Source: Streptomyces dangxiongensis
GTDB taxonomy: Bacteria > Actinomycetota > Actinomycetes > Streptomycetales > Streptomycetaceae
DNA: 64,000 nucleotides
Assembly (NCBI RefSeq): GCF_003675325.1
Contig: NZ_CP033073.1
Location: forward strand, 6,386,001-6,450,000
Reading direction: 5' to 3'
Shown one piece after another: positions 27,122-36,044 of the stretch. The notes under the pieces are model-generated. The model was not told the origin of the DNA, did not search any database, and was given only the letters and a program-made list of their open reading frames with translations. Each line of letters starts with the position of its first letter. The first letter of the stretch is position 1. The translations under genes were made by a program, and so were the position numbers.

Positions 27122-28314
27122 CCGACCAGGGGCTGACCGCGCGCTGGCAGGGCGCGCTCATGAACAACTACGGCACCCCGCGCCTGCCCCTCGTTCGCGG
27201 CGCGGGCCTGAAGGTGTGGGACACCGACGGCCGGGAGTACCTCGACTTCGTCGGCGGCATCGCCACCAACGCCCTCGGCCACGCCCACCCCGCGATCGTC
27301 GAGGCCGTCAGCGGCCAGATCGCCTCCCTCGGCCACATCTCCAACTTCTTCATGGCCGAGCCCACCGTCACCCTGGCCGAACGGCTCCTCCAGCTCTTCG
27401 GCCGGGAGGGCCGCGTCTTCTTCTGCAACTCGGGCGCCGAGGCCAACGAGGCCGCCTTCAAGATCGGCCGGCTCACGGGGCGCACCCACATGGTCGCCAC
27501 CGGCGGCGGCTTCCACGGCCGTACGATGGGCGCCCTCGCGCTCACCGGCCAGCCCGCCAAGCAGGACCCGTTCCTGCCCCTGCCCGGCGACGTCACCCAC
27601 GTACCCTACGGCGACGCCCAGGCGCTCGCCGCCGCGGTCACCGAGGACACCGCCCTGGTGATCCTCGAACCGGTCCAGGGCGAGAACGGCGTGGTCGTGC
27701 CCCCGGCCGGCTACCTCAAGGCGGCCCGCGCGATCACCGCCGCCACCGGTGCCCTGCTCGTCCTGGACGAGGTGCAGACCGGCGTCGGCCGCTCCGGGAA
27801 CTGGTTCGCCTACCAGGCCCACGAGGGCGTCCTCCCCGACGTCGTCACCCTCGCCAAGCAACTCGGCGGCGGACTGCCGCTCGGCGCCACCGTGGCCTTC
27901 GGCCGGGCCGCCGAACTGCTCCGGCCCGGCCAGCACGGCACCACCTTCGGCGGCAACCCCGTCGCCTGCGCCGCCGGGCTCGCCGTCCTCGACACCATCG
28001 CCGACGAGGGCCTGCTGGACAACGTCAAGCAGCAGAGCGAGAGGTTGCGGGACGGCATCGAGTCCCTGGACCACCCGTTGATCGACCATGTCCGGGGCGT
28101 GGGCCTGCTCCTGGGTATCGTGCTCACCGGGCCGCGCGCACCACAGGTGCAGCAGGCGGCCCAGGAGGCCGGGTTCCTGGTGAACGCGCCCGTCCCCGAC
28201 GTCGTACGGCTCATGCCGCCGCTGAACCTCCGCGACGACGAGGCGGGTGCCCTGCTCCAGGCACTGCCCGGCATCCTCGAGCAGGCCGACGGGGACGGAC
28301 GATCCGGGGAATGA
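27118..28314 (+). CDS. argD: Acetylornithine aminotransferase
   Basis: A 398-residue class III PLP aminotransferase converting N-acetylglutamate semialdehyde to N-acetylornithine with glutamate as amino donor. Signatures: [46 protein letters not shown], and the PLP-binding Lys in [16 protein letters not shown]. Full family length. ATG overlaps the argB stop; the argR gene follows after 7 bases, so the operon includes its own repressor. Confidence 0.97.
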   Translation: MTDQGLTARWQGALMNNYGTPRLPLVRGAGLKVWDTDGREYLDFVGGIATNALGHAHPAIVEAVSGQIASLGHISNFFMAEPTVTLAERLLQLFGREGRVFFCNSGAEANEAAFKIGRLTGRTHMVATGGGFHGRTMGALALTGQPAKQDPFLPLPGDVTHVPYGDAQALAAAVTEDTALVILEPVQGENGVVVPPAGYLKAARAITAATGALLVLDEVQTGVGRSGNWFAYQAHEGVLPDVVTLAKQLGGGLPLGATVAFGRAAELLRPGQHGTTFGGNPVACAAGLAVLDTIADEGLLDNVKQQSERLRDGIESLDHPLIDHVRGVGLLLGIVLTGPRAPQVQQAAQEAGFLVNAPVPDVVRLMPPLNLRDDEAGALLQALPGILEQADGDGRSGE

Positions 28315-28321
28315 GACGACG

Positions 28322-28867
28322 ATGAGCCACGCGCAGGACCACGAGCAGGCGGCGGGAGCCGGACCCGGCGTACCGCAGACCCGCACCGCACGGCACGGCC
28401 GGATCGTGGACATCCTCAACCGGCAGCCCGTGCGGTCGCAGAGCCAGCTGGCGAAGCTGCTCGCCGACGACGGGCTGAGCGTCACGCAGGCGACGCTGTC
28501 GCGGGACCTCGACGAACTGAACGCGGTCAAGATCCGCAACGCCGACGGTGACCTGATCTACGCGGTGCCGAGCGAGGGCGGCTTCCGTACGCCGCGGGCT
28601 CCGCTGGGCGGGTCGGCGAAGGAGGAGCGGATGCGGCGCCTGTCGCAGGAGCTGCTGATCTCCGCGGAGGCCTCGGCGAACCTGGTGGTCCTGCGTACGC
28701 CGCCCGGCGCGGCCCAGTTCCTCGCCTCGGCGATCGACCAGGCGGAGCTGCACGACATCCTCGGCACGATCGCCGGCGACGACACGTTGCTGTTGATCAG
28801 CCGGGAGCCGAGTGGGGGGCAGGCGTTGGCGGATCACCTGCTGCGGTTGGCGCAGAACAGCCACTGA
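28322..28867 (+). CDS. argR: Arginine repressor
   Basis: A 181-residue ArgR/AhrC protein. The N-terminal winged helix (about 20-90) has [21 protein letters not shown] and [18 protein letters not shown]. The C-terminal oligomerisation and arginine-binding domain includes [22 protein letters not shown] and the arginine-site segment [12 protein letters not shown]. As a hexamer with arginine it represses through ARG boxes; such sites precede argC and argG in this window. Last gene of argCJBDR, 7 bases after argD. Confidence 0.96.
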   Translation: MSHAQDHEQAAGAGPGVPQTRTARHGRIVDILNRQPVRSQSQLAKLLADDGLSVTQATLSRDLDELNAVKIRNADGDLIYAVPSEGGFRTPRAPLGGSAKEERMRRLSQELLISAEASANLVVLRTPPGAAQFLASAIDQAELHDILGTIAGDDTLLLISREPSGGQALADHLLRLAQNSH

Positions 28868-28930
28868 GCGCTCCGCGGGGGGCGGGTACGGGGTGGTCTG
28901 TTCGGTGCGGGGTGCCGGGTGCGGGTGCGT

Positions 28931-28970
28931 GGTGGCTGGGCGCGCAGTTCCCCGCGCCCCTAGGGGCCCG
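28931..28970. repeat. Streptomyces-type intergenic GC-rich repeat with hairpin
   Basis: GGTGGCTGGGCGCGCAGTTC followed by CCCGCGCCCCTAGGGG resembles a short element I recall as very common between Streptomyces genes (core GCGCAGTTCCCCGCGCCCC). GGGCGCG (28938-28944) pairs with CGCGCCC (28953-28959). It sits between the argR stop and the convergent apbE stop, so it may act as a bidirectional terminator. Only one copy was seen in the window. Confidence 0.6.
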
Positions 28971-28976
28971 GGGGCG

Positions 28977-29780
28977 TCAGCCCAGTTTTGTGGGGAGGCC
29001 TGCTGTGCAGCGGACCTCGTCGCCTGCCGTGATCAGGAGGGCTTCCGTGTCCGGCAGGTACTCCAGCCAGGTGAGGGCCGTCCGTGAGCCCATGGCGAAG
29101 GCTGCTGTGGCCCAGCAGTCGGCCCAGGTCAGACGTGGTGCGACCACGGTCACGGCGACCAGGTCCGTCACCGCCGGCCGGCCCGTCCGCGGGTCGATGA
29201 TGTGCGTGCCCCGTTCCGCCGTACCGGATGTCGCCACCGACAGCTCCTCCGCCCCGGCCGCCGAGATCACCGCCGCCAGCCCGCCGGGACGCAGCGGATC
29301 GGCCACCCCCACCCGCCAGGGCCGCCGTGGTTCCGGCGCGCCCAGCATCTGCACGTCGCCGCCCCCGTTGACGCTGACCCCGCACACCCCCTCCACCGCG
29401 CCGATCAGCCGCGCCGCCCGCTCGGCGGCCCAGCCCTTGACGATCCCGGTGGGGTCCAGGGAGCCCTGGTACAGCGTGCTGAACCATCCCTCGCTCACCC
29501 GTTCCGCCTCGGCCGCCAGCTCCAGCACCTCGGCCACCTCGGGCGTACACCGGGCGACGTCCAGTTCGCCGCGGGCCAGCCGGGACACCTCGCTGTCCTC
29601 CCGGTACGTACTGAAGAGCGTGTCCGCCCGGTGCAGCCCGGCGACGGCCTCGGCGAGCGCCGCCCGGACGGCGGACGGTTCCCCGCCGCGGACGTCGAAG
29701 GAGAAGACGGTCCCCATGACCTCCTCCGCGTGACGCACCGCGGCGGGGGTCTGCGCCGGCCCGGTCACCGTGTCAGCCAC
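28977..29780 (-). CDS. apbE: ApbE-type FAD:protein FMN transferase
   Basis: A 267-residue flavinyltransferase that links FMN covalently to a Thr of FMN-binding-domain proteins. Family motifs: MGTVFSFDVRGG near the start, ADTLFSTYREDSEVSRL, PTGIVKGWAAERAARLI, SVNGGGDVQMLG (FAD/Mg site) and TSGTAERGTHIIDPRTGRP. I see no signal peptide, lipobox or membrane helix, whereas many ApbE proteins are lipoproteins, so it may act before its targets are exported. It overlaps the upstream FMN-binding-protein gene by 8 bases. Last gene of a five-gene minus-strand operon whose two FMN-binding proteins are its likely substrates. Confidence 0.93.
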   Translation of the reverse strand: MADTVTGPAQTPAAVRHAEEVMGTVFSFDVRGGEPSAVRAALAEAVAGLHRADTLFSTYREDSEVSRLARGELDVARCTPEVAEVLELAAEAERVSEGWFSTLYQGSLDPTGIVKGWAAERAARLIGAVEGVCGVSVNGGGDVQMLGAPEPRRPWRVGVADPLRPGGLAAVISAAGAEELSVATSGTAERGTHIIDPRTGRPAVTDLVAVTVVAPRLTWADCWATAAFAMGSRTALTWLEYLPDTEALLITAGDEVRCTAGLPTKLG

Positions 29781-30231
29781 CGGCCTGGTCCAGGGCGGAC
29801 TGGAGCGACTTGCGGTAGCCCTCGCTGGTGTAGGTGGCGCCGGAGACGGTGTCGATGTGTGCGGTGCCCGTGGTGACGGCTTCCTGGTTGAGGCGGGGGA
29901 CGGCGAGTTGGGTCTTCTGGTCGCTGAGGCCGCCCTTGGGGGCCTGGACCGCCTCGGCCTTGGTGATCTTCCCGCCGGCGAGGGTGATCCGTACCTGCAC
30001 GGCCCCGTACTGGGTCCGCGCCGCGTCCCCGGTGACCGTGCCGGAGCCCGACGAGGCCTGCGCTCCGCCCCGCGGCGGCGCCTGCCCCGCCGCCGTCTGC
30101 TGCGGGGCCGCGCCCGCCGCCGACGCGGCGGCCGGGTCCGACGCGGGTTTCAGCGCCAGCAGCAGTACGACACCGGACACGGTCGCCGCGGTGGCCAGCA
30201 CGACCCGCCGAACGGGATGGCTCTTCCTCAT
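29773..30231 (-). CDS. FMN-binding-domain protein, ApbE substrate (copy B)
   Basis: A 152-residue membrane-anchored electron-transfer protein. One N-terminal helix (about 9-28), an Ala/Pro/Gly-rich linker (30-65), then an extracytoplasmic FMN-binding domain. The C-terminal DTVSGATYTSEGYRKSLQSA includes the SGAT-x-T flavinylation motif (residues 130-135), where ApbE attaches FMN to Thr. It lies 16 bases after the ferric-reductase-like gene B and overlaps apbE. It should accept electrons from the reductase and pass them to an external acceptor. A paralogue lies at 31690-32162. Confidence 0.9.
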   Translation of the reverse strand: MRKSHPVRRVVLATAATVSGVVLLLALKPASDPAAASAAGAAPQQTAAGQAPPRGGAQASSGSGTVTGDAARTQYGAVQVRITLAGGKITKAEAVQAPKGGLSDQKTQLAVPRLNQEAVTTGTAHIDTVSGATYTSEGYRKSLQSALDQAGG

Positions 30232-30247
30232 CGCTTCGCTGCTCCGC

Positions 30248-31630
30248 TCACATCTCGAACGACTCGTGGTGGATACGGCGGGCGGGAACCCCGGCGCCGC
30301 GCAGTGCCTCGTACACCGACTGCGCGAACCCGGGCGGGCCGCACATGAACACGTCGTGCCGGTCGATGTCCGGGATCTTCCGCTGGAGGTTCTCCGCGGA
30401 GATGTCCGGCCGCTCGCCCTCCGGGCTGTTCACCGCGTACATCAGCCGGGCGTCCCGCTCCGTGGCGATCGCCGCCAGCTCGTCCCACAGGGCCAGGTCC
30501 TGGGTGGTGTTGGCCCGGTAGAGGAGGGTGATGTCACCGGCGGCCCCGGGCAGCGTCTCGAACAGCGCGCGCATCGGCGTGATGCCCACCCCGCCCGCGA
30601 CCAGCAGCACCTTGCCCCTGCTGCGGCGCTGGGCGGTGAGCGCGCCGTACGGTCCCTCCGCCCACACCTTCGTCCCGGGCGTCAGCTCGCGCAGCCGGGC
30701 GCTGTGGTCGCCGATCGCCTTCACCGTGATCCGCAGCATGCCGGGGCGCGGCGCGGCCGAGAGGGAGTACGGGTGGGAGCTGAAGCGCATCCCGGGGGCC
30801 AGGAACCGCCAGCGGAAGAACTGGCCCGCCTCCGCGCCCATCCGGTGCAGCTTCTGCCCGCCGATCAGCACCGACACGATGCCGGGCGTCTCCTCGATGA
30901 CGGCCTCCACCCGCATGCGGTGCCGGAGGTTGAGGCGGAGCGGGGTGAGCACGCGGTACCACAGGACGAGCGCGGTGACCGCGCCGTACAGCCCGTACCA
31001 GAAGGTCCTGGCGGCGGGCTCCACCGCGAAGTCGTTGCCGGTGGTGATCTGGTGCCAGAACGTCAGGAACACGGCCGCGTACGTCAGCAGGTGGACGTGG
31101 TACCAGGCGTCGTACGGCAGCCGGCGGCGGACCGGGCCGATGGACGACAGGCCGATGACGACGAACAGGCCCGTGCCGATCGCGGCCTTGCCCATGTCCG
31201 GGAGCTGTTCGACGGAGTCGATGGTCTGCCGCACGATGTCGCCGAGCGACCTGCCGGCCTGGAGCGCGTACCCCCACATGGTGAGGAAGACGTGCGCGAC
31301 GATCAGAGACAGCGTGTACCGGCCGCTCATCGCGTGCCAGCGGGCCACCCGGTCGGAGCCGACCCGCCGCTCCAGCGCCGGGACCCGCGCCATCTGGAGC
31401 ACGACCAGCGCCATCAGATAGCCGGCCAGCAGGCCGGTGATCCGGCCCGCATTGAGGATCCGGCCGGTGTCGTCGCCGATGGCCGGCGTGTCGTGCCACC
31501 AGAGCCACAGCACGGCCGCCGCGCCCGCCCAGACGGCGAGCAGCAGCGGGACGGCCGGGGAGCGGCGCGGACGGATGCGGCGCATGGTCTGTCGGCGGGC
31601 GGCACGTCCGCCTGCGAGCGTGGTGGTCAC
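30248..31630 (-). CDS. Ferric-reductase-like transmembrane flavoprotein (copy B)
   Basis: A 460-residue protein: about six transmembrane helices (30-230) of the ferric reductase-like fold with haem-ligand-type histidines (VARWHAMSGRY, LIVAHVFL, WYHVHLLTY, FWHQITTG), then a cytoplasmic ferredoxin-NADP reductase-like module with HPYSLSAAP (FAD), GGVGITPMRALFETLP (NAD(P)H) and DVFMCGPPGFAQ. It should carry electrons from NAD(P)H through FAD and haem across the membrane, probably to the FMN-binding partner. GTG 31630 follows GGAGG; an ATG 15 codons in is a weaker alternative. The C-terminal HHESFEM is nearly identical to copy A (HHESFEL), pointing to gene duplication. Confidence 0.88.
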   Translation of the reverse strand: MTTTLAGGRAARRQTMRRIRPRRSPAVPLLLAVWAGAAAVLWLWWHDTPAIGDDTGRILNAGRITGLLAGYLMALVVLQMARVPALERRVGSDRVARWHAMSGRYTLSLIVAHVFLTMWGYALQAGRSLGDIVRQTIDSVEQLPDMGKAAIGTGLFVVIGLSSIGPVRRRLPYDAWYHVHLLTYAAVFLTFWHQITTGNDFAVEPAARTFWYGLYGAVTALVLWYRVLTPLRLNLRHRMRVEAVIEETPGIVSVLIGGQKLHRMGAEAGQFFRWRFLAPGMRFSSHPYSLSAAPRPGMLRITVKAIGDHSARLRELTPGTKVWAEGPYGALTAQRRSRGKVLLVAGGVGITPMRALFETLPGAAGDITLLYRANTTQDLALWDELAAIATERDARLMYAVNSPEGERPDISAENLQRKIPDIDRHDVFMCGPPGFAQSVYEALRGAGVPARRIHHESFEM

Positions 31631-31689
31631 GGTTCCTCCGTGGGGACTTGACCCTTGGCCCTGAGGTACGTGCCGGGTGCGCCGAGTGT

Positions 31690-32162
31690 TCAGAGGGCCG
31701 CCGAGTCCAGGGCGGACTGGAGTGACTGGCGGTAACCGTCACTGGTGTACGTCGCTCCCGAGACCGTGTCGATCTGCGCGCTCTGCGCGGTCAGCGCCTC
31801 GCGCCGCAGCCGGGGGAGGGCGTAGCCGTTGATCTCCTGGTCGCGCGGGTTGTCCTGCGGGTAGGTGACGGCGGTGACGTCCGTGAGCTTGCCGCTCCCC
31901 AGCGTCACCCGCACCTGGACCGGGCCCCAGCGGGTCCGGACGGTGTCCCCGGTGACGGTCCTGGTGCCGGTGGCGGGTGCCCGCGTCGCCCCCGGGGAGG
32001 CGGCGGCGCCCGCCGCTCGCCGGGCGCCGGTGAGGGCGTGCCGACGGCGAGCACCGGGCTCGTGTGCGGCTTCAGCGCCAGCAGCAGCACCATCCCGGAG
32101 ACGGTCGCGGCACTGGCCAGCAGGATCCGGCGGAACGGACGGTTCTTCCTCAGCGGATGCAC
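31690..32162 (-). pseudogene. FMN-binding-domain protein (copy A), frameshifted
   Basis: The N-terminal half (from ATG 32162; MHPLRKNRPFRRILLASAAT, one membrane helix) and the C-terminal half (TVTGDTVRTRWGPVQVRVTL ... DTVSGATYTSDGYRQSL) match copy B but are in different frames. The shift lies between about 31985 and 32045. Adding one base in the CCCCGGGGG run near 31990 gives a smooth linker (APPPPGATRAPATG). The flavinylation motif SGATYTS is intact. It is either a recent inactivating indel or a sequence error. The gene sits between the two ferric-reductase-like genes, 10 bases after copy A of that family. Confidence 0.8.
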
Positions 32163-32172
32163 GGTGTCTGCC

Positions 32173-33525
32173 TCACAGTTCGAACGACTCGTGGTGGATA
32201 CGGCGGTCCGGCACCCCGGCCGCCCGCAGCGCCCGGTAGACGTCCCGCGCGAAGCCGTGCGGGCCGCAGAGGTAGACGTCGTGGCCGGACAGCCCGGGGA
32301 AGGCCGCGCGCAGCGACTCGGCGGACAGGTCGGGGCGTTCGCCGTGGGGGCCGTTCAGCGCGTACCGCACCCGCGCCGCGCGGTGGCGGGCGATCGCCTC
32401 CAGCTCACCGCCCAGCGCCAGGTCCTCCACCGAGCGCGCCCGGTACAGCAGGGTGACCTCGCCGGGCAGCGTCTCGAACAGCGCCCGCAGCGGGGTGATG
32501 CCGACGCCGGCCGCGATCAGCAGGGTGTGGCGGCCGGTGGCCCGGTCGGCGGTCAGGGAGCCGTACGGGCCCTCGGCCCACACCCGGGTGCCGGGGCGCA
32601 GGCGCGAGACGGCCGCGCTGTGGCCGCCGAGCGCCTTGACGGTGATGCGCAGCAGGCCGGGGCGCGGCGGCGCCGACAGGGAGTACGGCGTCGACGTCCG
32701 GCCGAGGCCCTCGGCCAGGAACCGCCAGCGGAAGAACTGCCCCGGCCGCGCGCCCAGTTCCTCCAGGTGCCGGCCCCGGACGACGACCGAGTACACGCCC
32801 GGTGCCTCCCGGTGCACCGAGTCCACCCGCAGGCGGTGGCGCAGGTTGAGCCGGACCGGGGTGAGGATTCTGAACCACAGCACCAGGGCGGCCACGCCCA
32901 GGTACAGCGCGTACCAGGCGGCGGTGGCGGCCGGCCCGCCGCTGAACTGCTCGCCCAGCGTGAGCTGATGGCCGAAGGCGAGGAAGACGGCCGCGTACGT
33001 GAGCAGGTGGACGTGGTACCAGAACTCGTAGCCGGTGCGGCGGCGCACCGCGCGGGCCGAGGTGACGCCGACCGCGAGGAGCATGACGGTGCCGGCGGTG
33101 GCCTTGAGCATCTCCGGGTAGTCCAGGACGACGGTGACCGTCTCGTGCCGGAGCGAGGCCCGGTCCTGGGCGGCGTATCCGGCGAGGATCAGCACGATGT
33201 GCGCGACGAGCAGGCACACGGTGTACCGGCCGGCCATCGCGTGCCAGCGCGCCACCCGGTCCGAGCCGATCCGCGTCTCCAGCAGCGGCACCCGGGCCAT
33301 CAGTCCGACCAGCACCGCGCAGGCGTACCCGCACAGCAGCCCGGCGATCCGCCCGGCCCCGGTCAGCCCGCCGGCCGTACCGACCACCGCCCCGGTGTCC
33401 GTCCACCACAGCGCGATCACCGCCGCGGCCCCCGCCCACAGCAGGACCAGCACGGCCCCCGCGGGGGAGCGCCGGCCCGTCACGGGCAGGGGCACAACCG
33501 CCCGCCGCGCATCCACCGTCGTCAT
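32173..33525 (-). CDS. Ferric-reductase-like transmembrane flavoprotein (copy A)
   Basis: A 450-residue paralogue of the reductase at 30248-31630, with the same order: helices and haem-type histidines (VARWHAMAGRYTV, LLVAHIVLI, WYHVHLLTYAAVF, GHQLTLG), FAD motif TPYSLSAPP, nucleotide segment AAGVGITPLRALFETLP and DVYLCGPHGFARDV. I start at ATG 33525 (MTTVDARR), preceded by GCGAGGA; the frame is open 17 codons upstream. First gene of the five-gene flavin operon, divergent from the two-component genes across 156 bases. Confidence 0.88.
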   Translation of the reverse strand: MTTVDARRAVVPLPVTGRRSPAGAVLVLLWAGAAAVIALWWTDTGAVVGTAGGLTGAGRIAGLLCGYACAVLVGLMARVPLLETRIGSDRVARWHAMAGRYTVCLLVAHIVLILAGYAAQDRASLRHETVTVVLDYPEMLKATAGTVMLLAVGVTSARAVRRRTGYEFWYHVHLLTYAAVFLAFGHQLTLGEQFSGGPAATAAWYALYLGVAALVLWFRILTPVRLNLRHRLRVDSVHREAPGVYSVVVRGRHLEELGARPGQFFRWRFLAEGLGRTSTPYSLSAPPRPGLLRITVKALGGHSAAVSRLRPGTRVWAEGPYGSLTADRATGRHTLLIAAGVGITPLRALFETLPGEVTLLYRARSVEDLALGGELEAIARHRAARVRYALNGPHGERPDLSAESLRAAFPGLSGHDVYLCGPHGFARDVYRALRAAGVPDRRIHHESFEL

Positions 33526-33614
33526 CGGTCCTCGCCGTCCCTTCGTCCGTCCTGCCCGGCCACTGTGCGGGCCCAACCTCTCAGGGACCTTTGAGCCGCC
33601 CCCCTCCTGAGCGG

Positions 33615-33634
33615 ACTCAGAGGAAACTCAGAGG
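33615..33634. promoter_or_regulatory. Direct repeats between the flavin operon and the two-component genes
   Basis: ACTCAGAGG occurs at 33615-33623 and again at 33626-33634, exactly 11 bases apart, in the region shared by the divergent operons. Eleven-base-spaced direct repeats are the usual binding pattern of OmpR/PhoB-type regulators such as the one encoded immediately to the right. This is a candidate site for control of both directions. Confidence 0.5.
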
Positions 33635-33681
33635 GGGGCGGCACGTCCGGGCCACCGCGGGCGAGCGATGCTGGAGACGCG

Positions 33682-34422
33682 ATGAACACCACCCGCTCCG
33701 GCCGCCCCGCCCTCACCCGCCCCGACGGCACCCCGCTGCGCGTCCTCGTCGTCGACGACGACCCCGACCTCGCCGAGGTCCTCACCGGCGCCCTGCGCTA
33801 CGAGGGCTGGCAGGTGCGCGCGGCCGGTGACGGCGCCGCCGCCCTCGCCGCCGCGCGCGAGCTGCTGCCCGACGCCGTCGTCCTCGACGTGATGCTCCCG
33901 GACACCGACGGCTTCGCGGTGCTGCGCCGCCTGCACGAGGTCAGGCCCGAGGTGTGTGTGCTCTTCCTGACCGCCCGGGACGCGGTGGAGGACCGGATCG
34001 CCGGTATCACGGCGGGCGGCGACGACTACGTCACCAAGCCCTTCAGCCTGGAGGAGGTCGTGGCCCGGCTGCGGGGCCTGCTGCGCCGTGCCGGCATGGC
34101 CCGCCGGCCGGAGGAGGGACCGCGGCTGGCCGTCGGCGACCTCGTGATGGACGAGGACGCCCGCGAGGTGACCCGGGCCGGGGAGCTGGTCGAACTGTCG
34201 CCGACCGAGTTCGAACTCCTCCGCTTCCTCATGCGCAACCCGCGCCGCGTGCTCAGCAAGGCGCAGATCCTCGACCGCGTCTGGTCCTACGACTTCGGCG
34301 GCCGGGCCCATGTGGTCGAGCTGTACATCTCCTACCTGCGCAAGAAGGTCGACGCGGGCCGCGAGCCCATGATCCACACGGTGCGCGGCGCCGGTTACGT
34401 CCTCAAGCCGGTGACCAGGTGA
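33682..34422 (+). CDS. OmpR-family response regulator
   Basis: A 246-residue two-domain regulator. The receiver domain (about 19-135) has acidic pocket DDDPD, phospho-acceptor Asp69 in VVLDVMLPDTDG, and the conserved Lys119 in DDYVTKPFS. The C-terminal winged helix (about 150-243) has LSPTEFELLRFLMRNPRRVLSK and YISYLRKKVDAG ... HTVRGAGYVLKP. The ATG follows GGAGACGCG. It overlaps the kinase gene as GTGA. Given its divergent position, it likely controls the flavin electron-transfer operon through the 11-bp repeats. Confidence 0.93.
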   Translation: MNTTRSGRPALTRPDGTPLRVLVVDDDPDLAEVLTGALRYEGWQVRAAGDGAAALAAARELLPDAVVLDVMLPDTDGFAVLRRLHEVRPEVCVLFLTARDAVEDRIAGITAGGDDYVTKPFSLEEVVARLRGLLRRAGMARRPEEGPRLAVGDLVMDEDAREVTRAGELVELSPTEFELLRFLMRNPRRVLSKAQILDRVWSYDFGGRAHVVELYISYLRKKVDAGREPMIHTVRGAGYVLKPVTR

Positions 34423-35990
34423 GCGCCGTACGCCGGCTGTCCCGCGCCGTACGCCGGCTGCTCCGCCCCCGGTCCCTGCGGGCCCGGCTCACCGCCGGCC
34501 TGGTGGTCCTGCTGGCGGTGAGCTGCGCGGCCGTGGGACTGGCCGCCGTCGTCGAACTCGACGGTTTCCTCACCCGGCGGCTGGACGAGCAGCTCGCCCA
34601 GGTCGGCACCCGGTTCCCGGCCAGCCTGGAGCACCCCGGCCGGCTGTCCGACGACCTCCCCCGGTCCCGGAAGGGCTCGACCGGGGGGACATCCACCGGA
34701 GACGAGGACGCCGACACCCGCCGGATGGCGACCGGCACCTTCGGCGCCCGCCTGGTGAACGGCACGGTCACCCACCGGGGACTGATCCGCTCCGGCGACC
34801 CAGCCGCGGACCTGCGGGTCGACCTGACCACCGGGGACGCCGGGCGGCTGGCCCGGGTACCGGCCGACGGCAGACCCCACACCGTCGGGCTCTCCGCCCT
34901 GGACGACTACCGTGTCGTCGCCTCCCCCGGCCGGGACGGCGACGTGCTGATCGTCGGACTGCCGCTGGAGCCGGTGCAGGCCACGGTCCACCGGCTGGAA
35001 CTGGTCGCGGGGATCGTCTTCGGCCTGGCCCTCGTGGTGACCGGGGTGGCCGGGGCCTGCTGGGTCCGCTGGTCGCTGCGGCCGCTGAGCCGGGTCGCGG
35101 CCACCGCCACCCGGGTCGGCGAGCTGCCGCTGGCCAGCGGTGAGGTGGCGCTCCCGCCGCGGGCGCCGGACGCCGATCCGCGCAGCGAGGTCGGGCGGGT
35201 GGCCGCGGCCTTCGACCGCATGCTCGGCCATGTGGAGGACGCGCTGACCAAGCGGCACGCGGTCGAGGAGCGGCTGCGCCGCTTCGCCGCCGACGCCAGC
35301 CACGAGCTGCGCACCCCGGTCGCCTCGGTCCGCGGCCACGCCGAGCTGGCCCTGCTGCATCCCGGTCCGGTGCCGCCCGAGGTGACGCGCGCCCTGGAGC
35401 GGATCGCGGCCGAGTCCAGCCGCATGGGCGGGATGGTGGACGACCTGCTGCTGCTGGCCCGCCTGGACGCGGGCCGGCCGCTGGAGCGCGAACCGGTGGA
35501 CGTGACCCGCCTGGTCCTGGACGCGGTCACGGACGCCCGGGCCGCGGGCCCCGGTCACCACTGGGTCCTGGACCTGCCCGAGGAGCCGGTGACGGTGCCG
35601 GGGGACGCGCACCGCCTCCATCAGGTGTTGGCCAACCTGTTGGCCAACGCGCGTGGGCACACACCCGTGGGCACGACGGTGACGGTCACCCTGGCGGCCG
35701 GCGAGGGGCCCGCCGAGGCGACCGGCGAGGCGACCGGCGAGGCCGCGGACGCCGGCACGGTCCGCCTCCGGGTCCACGACGACGGCCCCGGTGTCCCCGA
35801 CGACATCCGGCCCGGCGTCTTCGAGCGCTTCACCCGCGCCGAACACCGCCGCCACCCGGACGCCGCCGCCGGCGGGGGAGCGGGACTGGGCCTGTCGATC
35901 GTGGCGGCGGTGGTGGAGGCGCACGGCGGGAGCGTGGACCTGGACAGCGCACCGGGTGCCACGACGTTCACGGTGCGATTGCCCGCCTGA
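34419..35990 (+). CDS. Membrane sensor histidine kinase
   Basis: A 523-residue kinase. Two transmembrane helices (about 25-46 and 195-216) flank an extracytoplasmic sensor region of about 150 residues without recognisable domain. A HAMP domain follows, then HisKA with phospho-acceptor His295 in ADASHELRTPVASV, and HATPase_c with NLLANARGHTP, DDGPGVP and GAGLGLSIVAAVVEAHGG. EATGEATGEAADAG is a small internal repeat in the ATPase domain. The GTG start overlaps the regulator stop, so the two form a pair. The signal is unknown but is sensed outside, as fits an electron-transfer locus. Confidence 0.92.
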   Translation: MSAVRRLSRAVRRLLRPRSLRARLTAGLVVLLAVSCAAVGLAAVVELDGFLTRRLDEQLAQVGTRFPASLEHPGRLSDDLPRSRKGSTGGTSTGDEDADTRRMATGTFGARLVNGTVTHRGLIRSGDPAADLRVDLTTGDAGRLARVPADGRPHTVGLSALDDYRVVASPGRDGDVLIVGLPLEPVQATVHRLELVAGIVFGLALVVTGVAGACWVRWSLRPLSRVAATATRVGELPLASGEVALPPRAPDADPRSEVGRVAAAFDRMLGHVEDALTKRHAVEERLRRFAADASHELRTPVASVRGHAELALLHPGPVPPEVTRALERIAAESSRMGGMVDDLLLLARLDAGRPLEREPVDVTRLVLDAVTDARAAGPGHHWVLDLPEEPVTVPGDAHRLHQVLANLLANARGHTPVGTTVTVTLAAGEGPAEATGEATGEAADAGTVRLRVHDDGPGVPDDIRPGVFERFTRAEHRRHPDAAAGGGAGLGLSIVAAVVEAHGGSVDLDSAPGATTFTVRLPA

Positions 35991-36044
35991 GCGACACGCC
36001 GGGCCGCGCCGGACGGTGCCGGGCCGCGCCGGGCGACCGGCACC

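Noticed and set aside
28977..35990. The duplicated flavin locus as horizontally acquired
   Set aside because: Base composition and codon use look like the neighbours, and no integrase, transposase, tRNA or direct-repeat boundary is present.
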